Assembly: GCF_026586625.1 (NCBI RefSeq)
Contig: NZ_JAODIW010000006.1
Location: 1,153,061-1,217,060, forward strand
Source: Halobium salinum
Lineage (GTDB): Archaea > Halobacteriota > Halobacteria > Halobacteriales > Haloferacaceae
Length of the DNA stretch: 64,000 nucleotides
Direction: 5' to 3'
The notes under the pieces were generated by a model. That model was not told the origin of the DNA, searched no databases, and saw only the letters and a list, made by a program, of their open reading frames with translations. Positions 1 to 8,102 of this stretch are shown here, piece after piece. The translations under genes and the position numbers were made by a program. Positions within the stretch are counted from its first letter, which is position 1. Each line of letters opens with the position of its first letter.

Positions 1-701
1 GCGATTTTCGCACCGGCCTCGACCGGCGGTAGACCGCCAGCGTGGATGTTCGAGATGACCGACTTCTTCGCCGTTGGGGCACCGCGTTTGGGGCCGTAAA
101 CCATGTACGCACTCAGGCTCTCGGCAGTTCGCAGGCCGGGGCGCTCGCCGATTAAGTTGACACAACACTCAGCGTCCAGTTCCTCGCCGATGGCGTCCAT
201 CACATCGACCCGCCCGAACTCGACGAAGACGGGTGTGCCCACCGACAGCCCACGTTCGTCGAGTTCGTCGATGAGCGCCGGCAACAGGTCCGGGATGTTC
301 GCTTCGATCGCAGTCGAACTCAGCCCGTCGGTGATAATCACCTGGACGTCCGGGTGTTGCTGACACTGTGTGTGGAGGTACTCGACAGTCTCTTCGGGGA
401 TCTCCGCACCGAGGTCCGGCCGAGCGAGGTACTGGTCTTTGTCCTCGACCAGCGTCCGAACCTTCACGAGATCGAGGTCTTCGACGAAGGCGTCGCTGAC
501 GGTCGTCAGGACCGCGTCGCGGGCGCGGCCGTGGTCTGCTTGGAAGGTGAGCATCGTCTCCGTTCGTGGGCGCGGACCGGCCCTCCCGACACCGAGTCGG
601 GAGGGGTTGCGCGATACGATGCGTTCGAGTCCGTTTTCGTCGGGGCTGTCTCCAGCCTCGTTACGCCCCGTGGGTGTGTCGTCAATTGGAGTCATGGTCA
701 T
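1..701 (-). CDS. eutC: Ethanolamine ammonia-lyase small subunit (partial, 3' end outside window)
   Basis: EutC is the light subunit of the adenosylcobalamin-dependent lyase that splits ethanolamine into acetaldehyde and ammonia in the cytoplasm. The reading frame is open to the left edge, so the C-terminus is missing. It starts at 701 with an ATG that overlaps the eutB stop (ATGA); a second in-frame ATG lies at 695. Typical EutC segments are visible: SRNPSRLGVGRAGPRPRT, FQADHGRARDAV, DGLSSTAIEAN, CVNLIGERPGLRTAESLSAYM and ISNIHAGG. The first ~25 residues are acidic and variable. The overlap with eutB argues for translational coupling of the two subunits. Confidence 0.95.
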   Translation of the reverse strand, partial: MTMTPIDDTPTGRNEAGDSPDENGLERIVSRNPSRLGVGRAGPRPRTETMLTFQADHGRARDAVLTTVSDAFVEDLDLVKVRTLVEDKDQYLARPDLGAEIPEETVEYLHTQCQQHPDVQVIITDGLSSTAIEANIPDLLPALIDELDERGLSVGTPVFVEFGRVDVMDAIGEELDAECCVNLIGERPGLRTAESLSAYMVYGPKRGAPTAKKSVISNIHAGGLPPVEAGAKI

Positions 702-2059
702 GTGAAGATGGTCGGATCGCCCGCACGGTCGGTCAGCGTGCCGTCGTGCCAGATGTCCATCTCTTCGAGCCACGTTCGGAATTCGGGTGCTGGACCGAGG
801 TCGAAAATCTCCCACAGCGCTGCGGCGTCGTGGTAACTATTGGATTGGTAGTTCAGCATGACATCGTCGCCCATCGGCACTGTAATGAAATAGTTTGCAC
901 CGGCGGCACTCAGGAGGACGGCGAGGTTCTCGATGTCGTTCTGGTCGGCGTCGATGTGGTTGGTGTAGCAGGCGTCGATTCCCATCGAGATGCCGTGGAG
1001 TTGCCCCATGAACACGTCCTCGAGCCCGGCCCGGATTACCTGACGACCGTCATACAGGTATTCGGGGCCGATGAACCCGACGACGGTGTTGACGATGAAC
1101 GGGTCGTACCGTTTCGCTAGCCCATAACAACGCGCCTCCAGCGTGAGCTGGTCGACGCCCTCGTGTGCGTCGCCCGAGAGCTCTGCGCCCTGCCCCGTCT
1201 CGAAGTACATCACGTTCGGTCCACTGGACGTACAGCGGCGCTCGGCGAGGTCGTGAGCCTCGTCGAGCAGCTCGACGTCGATGCCGAACTCGTCGTTGCC
1301 AACCTGAGTCCCGGCCAAACTTTGGAAGATTAGATCCGCCGGCGCGCCGTCCCGGATGGCGTTCATCTGCGTTGTTACATGCGCAAGACAGCAGTTCTGG
1401 GTCGGAATCCCCCACTCCTCGATAAACTCGTGTGTCCCCTCTAGAATGCGCGTCGTCGTGCCCACGTTGTCCTCGACGGGGTTGATGCCGATGACTGCGT
1501 CACCGACACCATACGACAGACCTTCTCGCGTCGAGTCGAGGATCCGGTCGACGTCGTCCGCCGGGTCGTTCGGCTGCAGTCTGAACGACAGCGTCCCCTC
1601 GGTGCCGATGGTGTTGTTACAGCGCGCAGTCACCTCCATCTTCGAGGTGACCAACACGAGATCCATGTTCGACATGATCTTCGTGACAGCCGCGATCATC
1701 TCGCTCGTCAGTCCGGAACGGATTGCGCGAACCTCCCGGTCGGTTGTCGATGAGTCGACGAGAAATTCGCGCAAATCGGCGACTGTCCAGTCTCGGATCC
1801 GCTCGTAAATCGGCTCTCGGACCGCATCCTGGATGACTCTCGTCACCTCGTCTTCGTCGTAGGGAACTACTGGATTCTCACGCAGTCTCTCGAGGGTCGT
1901 TTGGCTCAGCGCACGCTTTGCAGCGACGCGCTCGGCATCTGAGTCCGCCGCGAGGTTCGCAAGCTCGTCCCCCGTCTTTGGCTCGTTAGCCTTCGCGAGG
2001 AGGGTCTGAATCGACTCGAACGTATAGTCGCCGGCGGATAGTGTGTTAGCTGTTCCCAT
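698..2059 (-). CDS. eutB: Ethanolamine ammonia-lyase large subunit
   Basis: EutB carries the active site of ethanolamine ammonia-lyase and, with EutC, binds adenosylcobalamin. At 453 aa it matches the family's usual length. Family segments include ARCNNTIGTEGTLSFRLQPN, VGDAVIGINPVEDN, QNCCLAHVTTQM and GDDVMLNYQSNSYHD near the C-terminus. The ATG at 2059 is preceded by an AT-rich promoter-like stretch. The gene overlaps eutC by 4 nt. No eut microcompartment gene, reactivase or transporter lies in the visible part; they could be beyond the left edge. Codon use is less GC-rich than in genes to the right of 4.7 kb, consistent with a foreign segment. Confidence 0.97.
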   Translation of the reverse strand: MGTANTLSAGDYTFESIQTLLAKANEPKTGDELANLAADSDAERVAAKRALSQTTLERLRENPVVPYDEDEVTRVIQDAVREPIYERIRDWTVADLREFLVDSSTTDREVRAIRSGLTSEMIAAVTKIMSNMDLVLVTSKMEVTARCNNTIGTEGTLSFRLQPNDPADDVDRILDSTREGLSYGVGDAVIGINPVEDNVGTTTRILEGTHEFIEEWGIPTQNCCLAHVTTQMNAIRDGAPADLIFQSLAGTQVGNDEFGIDVELLDEAHDLAERRCTSSGPNVMYFETGQGAELSGDAHEGVDQLTLEARCYGLAKRYDPFIVNTVVGFIGPEYLYDGRQVIRAGLEDVFMGQLHGISMGIDACYTNHIDADQNDIENLAVLLSAAGANYFITVPMGDDVMLNYQSNSYHDAAALWEIFDLGPAPEFRTWLEEMDIWHDGTLTDRAGDPTIFT

Positions 2060-2100
2060 ACCATGAATCGTTCGTAGCTGTCGGTATTAGTCCTCGCTGT

Positions 2101-2134
2101 TAATTAATAAACTTTAGTTTGGGATACTAAAGTA
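2101..2134 (-). promoter_or_regulatory. Putative eutBC promoter with 7-bp dyad
   Basis: An AT-rich box (minus strand TTTATTAATTAA, 2101-2112) lies about 45-55 nt before the eutB ATG, a plausible haloarchaeal TATA element. It abuts an inverted repeat, ACTTTAG (2112-2118) and CTAAAGT (2128-2134), with a 9-nt spacer. A dyad just upstream of TATA is a common position for an operator. The regulator is unknown. Confidence 0.45.
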
Positions 2135-2241
2135 CGGTTTCGAGATAGAGAGAATCAATCCAAGATCATCAAACGGAGGGAGTCGTGACGTCCGCTGGAT
2201 TAGAGCATCTCTATATGGAGTGGCTCCGGAAAGGACTCTGA

Positions 2242-2267
2242 GATAGCCAATCTCGAGATAGGCTATT
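2242..2267. other. Imperfect 26-bp palindrome centred on CTCGAG
   Basis: GATAGCC near 2242 and GGCTATT near 2261 face each other around CTCGAG, and AATAGGCT recurs at 2272. It lies just downstream of the membrane-protein gene ending at 2290 and about 180 nt upstream of eutB. It could be a terminator stem for the former or a regulatory site for the latter; the sequence does not decide. Confidence 0.35.
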
Positions 2268-2289
2268 TCAGAATAGGCTGTCTGAGCGA

Positions 2290-2898
2290 CTACTGTGGAC
2301 GCTCTGAGCGACCGTCGAATAGTGAGGTAAACCGTACCAGCAACGCGAGCGCGATAGCGATTCCGAGCGTCGGATATTCGACGCTGACGAGCGCCCACTT
2401 CACCGTTTCGGAGGCGTTCATGAGACTAATCAGGATGGTCGCGTAGTCGTCGGGGTTCGTGTAGATCAGGATGACCCAGAGGTTCTCCAACGAATCAAAG
2501 AGTCGAGAGAAGAACGTCAGGCCCATCCCGACCTTCGGAATCAGTCCCAACCAGTCGTGGAACTCAAGCGTCTTGAGGGCGATCGAGTGGAGCGAGAAAA
2601 ACAACAAGAACCCCGCGACGATGAAGACGTAATCGAGAATCGAGAGCAGCATCACGGAGTCCATGACGGGGTCGAAAGCCTGCAGTATCGCATCCACTTC
2701 CGCTCGGGTCGTCGCCGCCTGTAAATCCGTAGTCGAATAGCCGGTGGTTTCGATTTGGCGTGTCACCGGGACGAACCCCAGGACAATCACCCCGACGAAG
2801 ACACAGAATGATACACCGGCGACTACACCGTGGGTTCGAGAGGAGAACGCATCCGCATATCGCTCGACGGGGCGAAAGAGTGCATGCAGCCGTTGCAT
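2290..2898 (-). CDS. Four-helix membrane protein of unknown function
   Basis: This predicted 202-aa protein starts at the ATG at 2898 (MQRLHALFRPVERYADAF). An upstream in-frame ATG at 2979 would add a 27-residue basic, poorly conserved-looking leader and is less likely. Hydrophobic segments lie near residues 20-43, 76-105, 118-145 and 170-195, with an acidic loop after the first helix. The segment GMGLTFFSRLFDSLENLWV is a notable amphipathic stretch. I do not recognise the family. It sits upstream of eutB in the same direction but is separated by 230 nt containing dyads, so it is probably not co-transcribed with eutBC. Confidence 0.8.
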   Translation of the reverse strand: MQRLHALFRPVERYADAFSSRTHGVVAGVSFCVFVGVIVLGFVPVTRQIETTGYSTTDLQAATTRAEVDAILQAFDPVMDSVMLLSILDYVFIVAGFLLFFSLHSIALKTLEFHDWLGLIPKVGMGLTFFSRLFDSLENLWVILIYTNPDDYATILISLMNASETVKWALVSVEYPTLGIAIALALLVRFTSLFDGRSERPQ

Positions 2899-3067
2899 AG
2901 GAAGGGATCGGTCCCGCTCACGCTTCTTTCGACCGATGTGATTCTCTACTCCACATCCATCCCAGCGTGCTTCCCCCATACGGGTGTCGTGACAGGCAGC
3001 TATCGAGCCAGTACTCGGTGTCGATTTCGAATGTGGGACTGCACTCTCGAACCCATCGACCGGAGCG

Positions 3068-3523
3068 CTAAATCGGCTCGGCGAACGCCACCGTCTCCTT
3101 CACGTCGGTGATCTCCACTTCCACTTCGTCACCGGGTTCGGTCCCCGAGACGATGACGATGAACCCACGCTCGACGCGGGCGAGGCCGTCGCCCTGGTCC
3201 CCGAGGGTCTCGATGGTCACCGAGCGGATCTCCCCCTCGCTGACGGGCGGTGATTGGGCGTTCGGCCGCGACCGTGACGAGGTCGACGTCGACGTCGATT
3301 GCGTGGAGGGCTGCTCGGAACCCGAACCCTGTGTCGAACTGGGACGCCCAGAGGACGCAGCCGTGGACGTCGCCCCGTCGAGGAGTGCAATCCGATACAA
3401 CTCGGTTTCGTCCAGCGACCCGTTCTGGACGAGTTCCTCGGGAATCGGGACGACGTAGCGGTCGCCGTCGCGTTCGATAGAGGCTTCGAACAACAGCCGG
3501 ATTGATTCCGGAATGGTTGACAT
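3068..3523 (-). CDS. TRAM domain-containing protein
   Basis: This 151-aa protein ends in a TRAM domain (about residues 95-151: GEIRSVTIETLGDQGDGLAR, then FIVIVSGTEPGDEVEVEI), the small beta-barrel that binds RNA in tRNA-modifying enzymes. Haloarchaea carry many stand-alone TRAM proteins, proposed to act as RNA chaperones. The N-terminal ~55 residues contain the usual haloarchaeal segment ending in ELYRIALL. A Ser/Thr/Gln-rich linker (about residues 52-90) is unusually long and low in complexity. ATG 3523 was chosen because the upstream frame (to 3697) has no family character. Confidence 0.85.
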   Translation of the reverse strand: MSTIPESIRLLFEASIERDGDRYVVPIPEELVQNGSLDETELYRIALLDGATSTAASSGRPSSTQGSGSEQPSTQSTSTSTSSRSRPNAQSPPVSEGEIRSVTIETLGDQGDGLARVERGFIVIVSGTEPGDEVEVEITDVKETVAFAEPI

Positions 3524-4238
3524 TGTTGGTCCTACGGGGTAGACAAATAAAATCCATCGGAATCTGAGTGTCTGCATTTTGGATAGTTGCTTGGCAGGTT
3601 TCGGAGACGCTCCGAGGCATTTCCACACTCGACTCTCCGTGTCGGACTCCGTCGAGAGACGCTCTCGTCCGATCAGCGTCGTCGAATCGGAGGTCACAAT
3701 CGGTCGAATCGTCCGGTGGAGACCTGTTCAGCCTGTATCGAAACGCATCTGGGACGGAACGTGACCACGGAGGGGAATCGACAGAGAAGACCACACAAAG
3801 TGGTTCAGGCGCTCGAATTCGGGCGTTTCGAGTAGCAGGTGTGTTTCGAGGCGGCGGTGACGACCCACGCAAATCGCCAGACGGGAACCGATTGTGAAGA
3901 TCTGTGGTGCTATGGGACCGGGCCACGAGTTATGGTTCACGCTCGGATAGTCCCAAATCGAGCACCTCGCACCCGTCTCTCTGTGATTCCACCTGTATCA
4001 CATCCTATCCTAGTTCCGTTCCGCCTGCCCATTACTGGTCTCTACCGGAGGATATGACCGATTGTAATTATCGAAATAGGGCCGCTTGTCCGACGAAACC
4101 GACTCTACTCGCTGTTCGACCGCTGTCACCGATTGTAGGGTACTTCGCATTCGTCGTGATTGACTCGGTTCTGTTGGCGTGGGGCACGAGGGTACGTCGA
4201 GGAGAATCTCTCGTCACCTCCAAGGGTGGAGGCGACGA
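3524..4238. other. Gene-poor, AT-richer stretch (about 715 nt)
   Basis: No convincing coding sequence was found on either strand; the open frames here lack haloarchaeal codon bias and recognisable motifs. The nonamer ACCGATTGT occurs three times (3887-3895, 4057-4065, 4128-4136). The stretch lies between the TRAM gene and the integrase relic and probably consists of decayed mobile-element DNA. Confidence 0.6.
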
Positions 4239-4581
4239 ATGGCTACACGCCACGAAGAGCAGGTCGCGAGAAGCATCGACCCCGAAACGGCGGTTGCGGA
4301 GTACCTCCAGACGCGACGGGAGGAGGCCCTGAGCGATGCGACGATCCACGCACACGAGTACCGGCTGTCGCACTTCGTCAGGTGGTGTCGCGCTTTCCGA
4401 GCGAGTGGCCGAACAGGGTGCGTGTGAGCCGATGAACGTCACGCCGTCTGTACTGGGGAAACACTATGATATGCGTTCAGAGCGCGAGAAGATGTCTGCT
4501 CGACGGGACGTGTCCGACGCGATTTATCGAGCGTCAAATAACCCCTGTAGCAGCCGCTCCGGAGTTGTAGAACCGAGTTAG
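4239..4581 (+). pseudogene. Decayed tyrosine recombinase (XerC/D-type integrase) relic
   Basis: Two pieces of a haloarchaeal phage-type integrase are visible in different frames. From 4239 the first frame gives an N-terminal SAM-like core-binding start (DPETAVAEYLQTRREEALS, then HEYRLSHFVRWCR). From about 4390 the +1-shifted frame gives what looks like the extreme C-terminus (VTPSVLGKHYDMRSEREKM), including the probable catalytic Tyr of HYD. The middle, with the catalytic Arg/His residues, is absent. The gene therefore carries an internal deletion plus frameshift and cannot be active. Its place beside tRNA-Ile fits integration at a tRNA gene. The assignment rests on pattern recognition, not a database search. 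Confidence 0.75.
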
Positions 4582-4608
4582 GTGGCTGGGGAGTTGTCCC
4601 GGCCCCTA

Positions 4609-4631
4609 AATTCCCACCGAGGGTGGGAATT
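4609..4631 (-). terminator. Perfect 10-bp hairpin just 3' of tRNA-Ile
   Basis: AATTCCCACC (4609-4618) and GGTGGGAATT (4622-4631) form a perfect 10-bp stem with a 3-nt loop, 9 nt past the tRNA 3' end on the minus strand. It may act in tRNA transcription termination or 3' processing. It may also be part of the old integration junction. Confidence 0.5.
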
Positions 4632-4640
4632 ACTTCGATG

Positions 4641-4714
4641 TGGGCCAACGCGGATTTGAACCGCGGACCTCCCGGTTATCAGCCGAGCGCTCAACCTGAC
4701 TGAGCTATTGGCCC
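4641..4714 (-). tRNA. tRNA-Ile (GAT)
   Basis: On the minus strand a 74-nt cloverleaf runs from GGGCCAATAGC to the discriminator A. The acceptor pair is GGGCCAA/TTGGCCC, the anticodon loop CTGATAA gives GAT, and the T loop is GTTCAAATC. CCA is not encoded and no intron is present. It reads isoleucine AUC codons. The integrase relic next to its 3' end marks it as a past integration target. Confidence 0.97.
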
Positions 4715-4747
4715 AGGTGAGCGCATTCACCACTTCCGCCGGATTCT

Positions 4748-4755
4748 GTTTAAGC
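4748..4755 (-). promoter_or_regulatory. Probable TATA box of tRNA-Ile
   Basis: GCTTAAAC on the minus strand lies 34-41 nt before the tRNA 5' end, a suitable distance for an archaeal tRNA promoter with a short leader. Confidence 0.45.
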
Positions 4756-4902
4756 GTTTCCGTTCGGCATTCCCCTTACGTGGTTCGATTTCGGCCGCGT
4801 TGCGCGTGCGTTGCGTGTGGATAGCCGAAACGCGGGGCGAGCCGCGACGGACCGCGACCGCCGGGAGAGGAGACGCGCGCGACAACTCTCGGATTTACTC
4901 GG

Positions 4903-4956
4903 AGAGTATGTATCAAGTTCAACGATAGTAGTAATACTCTTCAAACAAATACTTGA
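4903..4956 (+). promoter_or_regulatory. AT-rich promoter region of the subtilase gene with nested inverted repeats
   Basis: The GC content drops sharply here. AGAGTAT (4903-4909) faces ATACTCT (4934-4940), and CAAGT near 4914 faces ACTTG near 4951. The stretch AGTAATACTC would serve as a TATA-like element 30-45 nt before the gene. Nested dyads suggest regulated expression of the exoprotease. Confidence 0.35.
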
Positions 4957-4982
4957 GTCCACACCATTCAATGACGGAGGCA

Positions 4983-6464
4983 ATGACAGACCTCGACAGG
5001 CGAACGTTCCTCGGAACCGCAGCGGCAGGTGGCATCGCACTGGCCGGGATGGGCGTGACGAGCGCCGCCGACCCGGAGAGCGACGCGGAGCAGTACGTCG
5101 TGACCGCCACCGGGCAGGTACGAACGCGTCTGGAGAAGGCGGGGGTCACCGTTCGAGCGACCGTCGCCGACGACACGGTCGCGCTGGTCGAGGCGCCGTC
5201 CGGCGAGGCGGTCCGCGACGTCTCCGGCGTCCGGTCCGTCGAGCCGAACGTGGGGTACCAGGCCGTCGGGCCGGCCCATCAGTCCACGGAGGACTCGTGG
5301 AACGATACGCTCGCCGAGGACCAGTGGGACAAGCACGCCGAGACGACCGGCGCGTTCGAAGCCCACGACACCGCGACGGGGGCCGAGCGCTCCGTCGCCA
5401 TCATCGACACGGGTATCGCTCCAGACCACCCCGATGTCGCCGCCGAGATGAGCCGCGGAAAGCTCTTTCGCGCCGACGGCGCGAGCGCCCCGGACGGGTC
5501 GCCCACCGTCGACGGCGACACGACCGTCGAGGCTCGACTCCCGCCGAACGGCGAGGAGGTCGCGGCCTACACCTACCTCGGGTCGCCGGCCACGCGGTCA
5601 CAGCCCGCTGGCGACGACGTGGACTCTCACGGTACCCACTGTGCAGGCATCGCGACCGGCGTCCACGACGGGACGACCGGCATCGCCGGGATGGCTCCCG
5701 ACGCGTCCGCAGTACCGATGCGCGTCTTCTACTGGAAGGAGTACGAGGGGTACCCACTGGACACGGACGACGACGGCGAACAGGAGGAGGTCACCGTCAC
5801 GACGCTGTGGACGACCGACTTCGACATCCTGAGCGCCATCGACTACGCGGCGGAGCAGGAGGTCGACGCCGCGAACATGAGCCTCGGTGGTGGAGTGCTG
5901 AAGGGCTCGGCACACGCGAGCGGCGAACACGTCGCCTACCAGCGCGTGGTCCAGTCGGCCGTCCAGCGCGGGACGGTCGTCACGACGAGCGCCGGCAACG
6001 CCGACGCCGACCTGCAGCACGAGGGGTACTACACGCTGCCGAACAGCGTCCCCGGGTCGGTGAGCGTCTCCGCGACGGGACCGAGCAACGAACTCGCGTT
6101 CTACTCGAACTACGGCACGAGCGACATCGACGTGGGCGCCCCCGGCGGCGGCTACGGCACCCTCGAGAAGACCCTCGCGAGCGACACCGAGTGGCCGTAC
6201 CCGACGAACCTCGTCCTCTCGACGGTCCCCGCGGACCTCAACGACGGGAAGCAGTACGCCTACTACGCCGGCACCTCGATGGCCGCGCCGCAGGTCGCCG
6301 GGTTGGTGGCGCTCGTCCGCGAAGTGAACCCCGACCTGAACGCGAAGCAGGTCCAGAGCATCGTCCAGAACACGGCCCGGTACAGCAAAGGCAAGAGTAG
6401 CGCCGACCTCGGGGCGGGTGTCGTCTACGCACCCGACGCCGTCGCGGAGGCGTCGAGACGGTAA
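4983..6464 (+). CDS. Secreted halolysin-like subtilisin-family serine protease
   Basis: This S8 peptidase of 493 aa has a Tat signal (DRRTFLG followed by a hydrophobic Ala/Gly stretch, cut near residue 28), then an I9-type propeptide (about 35-100), then the catalytic domain. The triad is visible: Asp142 in IIDTG, His216 in DSHGTHCAG and Ser432 in GTSMAAP, with SAGN providing the oxyanion Asn. The protein ends shortly after the catalytic domain and lacks the C-terminal extension of some halolysins. ATG 4983 places the twin arginine near the N-terminus; ATG 4971 is also possible, and GGAGG lies between the two. It acts outside the cell on proteins. Confidence 0.93.
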   Translation: MTDLDRRTFLGTAAAGGIALAGMGVTSAADPESDAEQYVVTATGQVRTRLEKAGVTVRATVADDTVALVEAPSGEAVRDVSGVRSVEPNVGYQAVGPAHQSTEDSWNDTLAEDQWDKHAETTGAFEAHDTATGAERSVAIIDTGIAPDHPDVAAEMSRGKLFRADGASAPDGSPTVDGDTTVEARLPPNGEEVAAYTYLGSPATRSQPAGDDVDSHGTHCAGIATGVHDGTTGIAGMAPDASAVPMRVFYWKEYEGYPLDTDDDGEQEEVTVTTLWTTDFDILSAIDYAAEQEVDAANMSLGGGVLKGSAHASGEHVAYQRVVQSAVQRGTVVTTSAGNADADLQHEGYYTLPNSVPGSVSVSATGPSNELAFYSNYGTSDIDVGAPGGGYGTLEKTLASDTEWPYPTNLVLSTVPADLNDGKQYAYYAGTSMAAPQVAGLVALVREVNPDLNAKQVQSIVQNTARYSKGKSSADLGAGVVYAPDAVAEASRR

Positions 6465-6510
6465 CTCGGAGACATCGAGCGGCGAAGGCGTCGCCGTCCG
6501 CGTCGGTCGT

Positions 6511-7005
6511 TCAGTTAGACTCCGACTCCTCGTCCCGGTCGAACCGGTACGAGTTGGGGTCGACGTCGTACGTCTCCTGTTTCGGGAACCCGCCCGTCCA
6601 CGTTCCGCCGGAGACGAACCCGTCCATCTTCCTGTCGAGGTACGGCTTCGCCACGTAGCGTTTCACCACCTCGCGGATGGGGTAGCGGGTCACCGGGACG
6701 GCGAACAGGAACCCGATGAGGTCGGTGACGACGCCGGGCGTGAGTAGGAACGCCCCGGCGGCGATGAGCATCCCGCCGTCGATGAGCTGGTCGGTCGGGA
6801 GCTGTCCGCTCGACAGCTTCCGCTCCAGCTTTCGCATCGTGTGACGCCCCTCCGCCCGGACCAGTAGCATCCCAATCAGTCCCGTCAGGACGACGAGCGC
6901 GACCACGACCAGCGGGTCGAGGACGAACCCCGCGAGCGCCACCAGCGCCAGCGAGTCCGCGAGCGGGATCAACAGCAGGAGCGCTATCAGGTAGCGCGGC
7001 TTCAT
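6511..7005 (-). CDS. FxsA family membrane protein
   Basis: This 164-aa protein matches the FxsA family: an N-terminal hydrophobic helix pair (ALLLLIPLADSLALVALAG and VVVALVVLTGLIGMLLV), the conserved ARG-like turn with a basic helix, and a third-fourth helix pair (GAFLLTPGVVTDLIGFLFAV). Bacterial FxsA affects phage T7 exclusion, but its molecular role is unknown. The C-terminus is a cytoplasmic, charged tail (residues ~125-164). ATG 7005 (MKPRYLIAL) was preferred over 7032 because homologues begin there. It is followed 108 nt upstream by a TrmB-type regulator in the same direction. Confidence 0.88.
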   Translation of the reverse strand: MKPRYLIALLLLIPLADSLALVALAGFVLDPLVVVALVVLTGLIGMLLVRAEGRHTMRKLERKLSSGQLPTDQLIDGGMLIAAGAFLLTPGVVTDLIGFLFAVPVTRYPIREVVKRYVAKPYLDRKMDGFVSGGTWTGGFPKQETYDVDPNSYRFDRDEESESN

Positions 7006-7113
7006 GCGTGCGGGTTCTCGTCGGCCGGTCATAGGCCTTTTCGTCGGACCGTCCCCGGTCGAGGCTCGACGTTCGACCTCGACCGCCGACGGACATCGAG
7101 GCGGCTCGACCCG

Positions 7114-7953
7114 TCAGTCCTCGAAACTCGTCGGGTCGAAACTCGCCGGGTCGAGGTCGAGCGGCTCCGCGTCGAGCCACCGCGGCTCGAACGCCCCGGC
7201 GACCTCCGTGGCGAACTCGGGGTCCTTGAGGTCTATCATGGCGAACGCCTCGTCGGGGTCGAGCGGGTTCGGCACCTCGATACACACCTCCACGTCGTCG
7301 ATGAGGTTGAACGTCCCCGGGACGCTCGAACACGTCCGCACCTCGAACGACGGGTGGGGCGCGAGGCGCTCGACGTACCGCTCGCCGACGCTCGGCGGGA
7401 GCGACTCGACGTGCTCGGGCGTCATCAGCAGCGACACCTCGACACCCCTGTCGAGGGCGCTCTCGAGCTGCTCGGCGATGCGGTCGCCGACCTCCCCGAG
7501 GTCGAACTGGATAGAGGAGTGGCCGGCCACCATGACGATGTACTGGTCGGCGGCGGCGAGACGTTCGAGCAGGAGGTCCAACGACTCCTCCAGTCCGACC
7601 GCGGCAGTCCAGAACTGCCCCTCGATGGGCTCGGCGGCCTCCAGTTCGTCGGAGAGCTCCTCGACGATTTCCTCGTACTGCTCCGCCTTCTCGTCGAGTT
7701 CGCGCTTCTTGTCGGCGAGGAGCCGGTCGAGCGCCGCGTCGGGCTCGACGGCGACGTACTTCTTCGGGCGGCTCGCCGCCTGACTCCGCACGAGGTTGTA
7801 CTGCTCCAGACTGTTGAGGACGTCGTAGATGCGGCCCATCGGCACGTCGCTCGCCCGGGACAACTCCTTCGCCGTTGTCGGTCCCGTTCGGAGGAGGGAC
7901 CGGTACGCTCGTTCCTCGTACTCGGAGAGCCCGAGGTCGCGGAGGTCGGCCAT
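7114..7953 (-). CDS. TrmB family transcriptional regulator
   Basis: The first ~75 residues form a winged helix of TrmB type (LGLSEYEERAYRSLL, TAKELSRASDVP, RIYDVLNSLEQYNLV). A charged coiled coil follows (about 85-115). The C-terminal half resembles the effector part of haloarchaeal TrmB-like regulators (ADQYIVMVAGHS). TrmB proteins typically sense sugars or other metabolites and control transport or central metabolism genes; the ligand here cannot be inferred. ATG 7953 (MADLRDLGL) is the standard start. The frame continues open upstream only as a shadow of the next gene. Confidence 0.9.
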   Translation of the reverse strand: MADLRDLGLSEYEERAYRSLLRTGPTTAKELSRASDVPMGRIYDVLNSLEQYNLVRSQAASRPKKYVAVEPDAALDRLLADKKRELDEKAEQYEEIVEELSDELEAAEPIEGQFWTAAVGLEESLDLLLERLAAADQYIVMVAGHSSIQFDLGEVGDRIAEQLESALDRGVEVSLLMTPEHVESLPPSVGERYVERLAPHPSFEVRTCSSVPGTFNLIDDVEVCIEVPNPLDPDEAFAMIDLKDPEFATEVAGAFEPRWLDAEPLDLDPASFDPTSFED

Positions 7954-8102
7954 GGAGTACCCTTCGTCTCCCCCTTCAAAAACCCATCGAGCGTTTACAC
8001 TCCGGTGTCCGTGTCGCTCGTTTTCGCCGGGCAAGTGCCCACCACGCCGGGGGTGCCAGTGCGTCGCTGTGCCGCTCAGTCGCCGACCGGCCGAGGTCGG
8101 CC

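Noticed and set aside
2114-2398. 94-aa minus-strand frame upstream of eutB
   Set aside because: It overlaps the end of the membrane-protein gene, and its repetitive tyrosine-rich part reflects the palindromic DNA at 2242-2280.
3524-4640. Duplicated tRNA-Ile 3' end (second attachment site) inside the window
   Set aside because: No copy of the tRNA 3' segment was found to the left of the relic within the window. It would have to lie outside.
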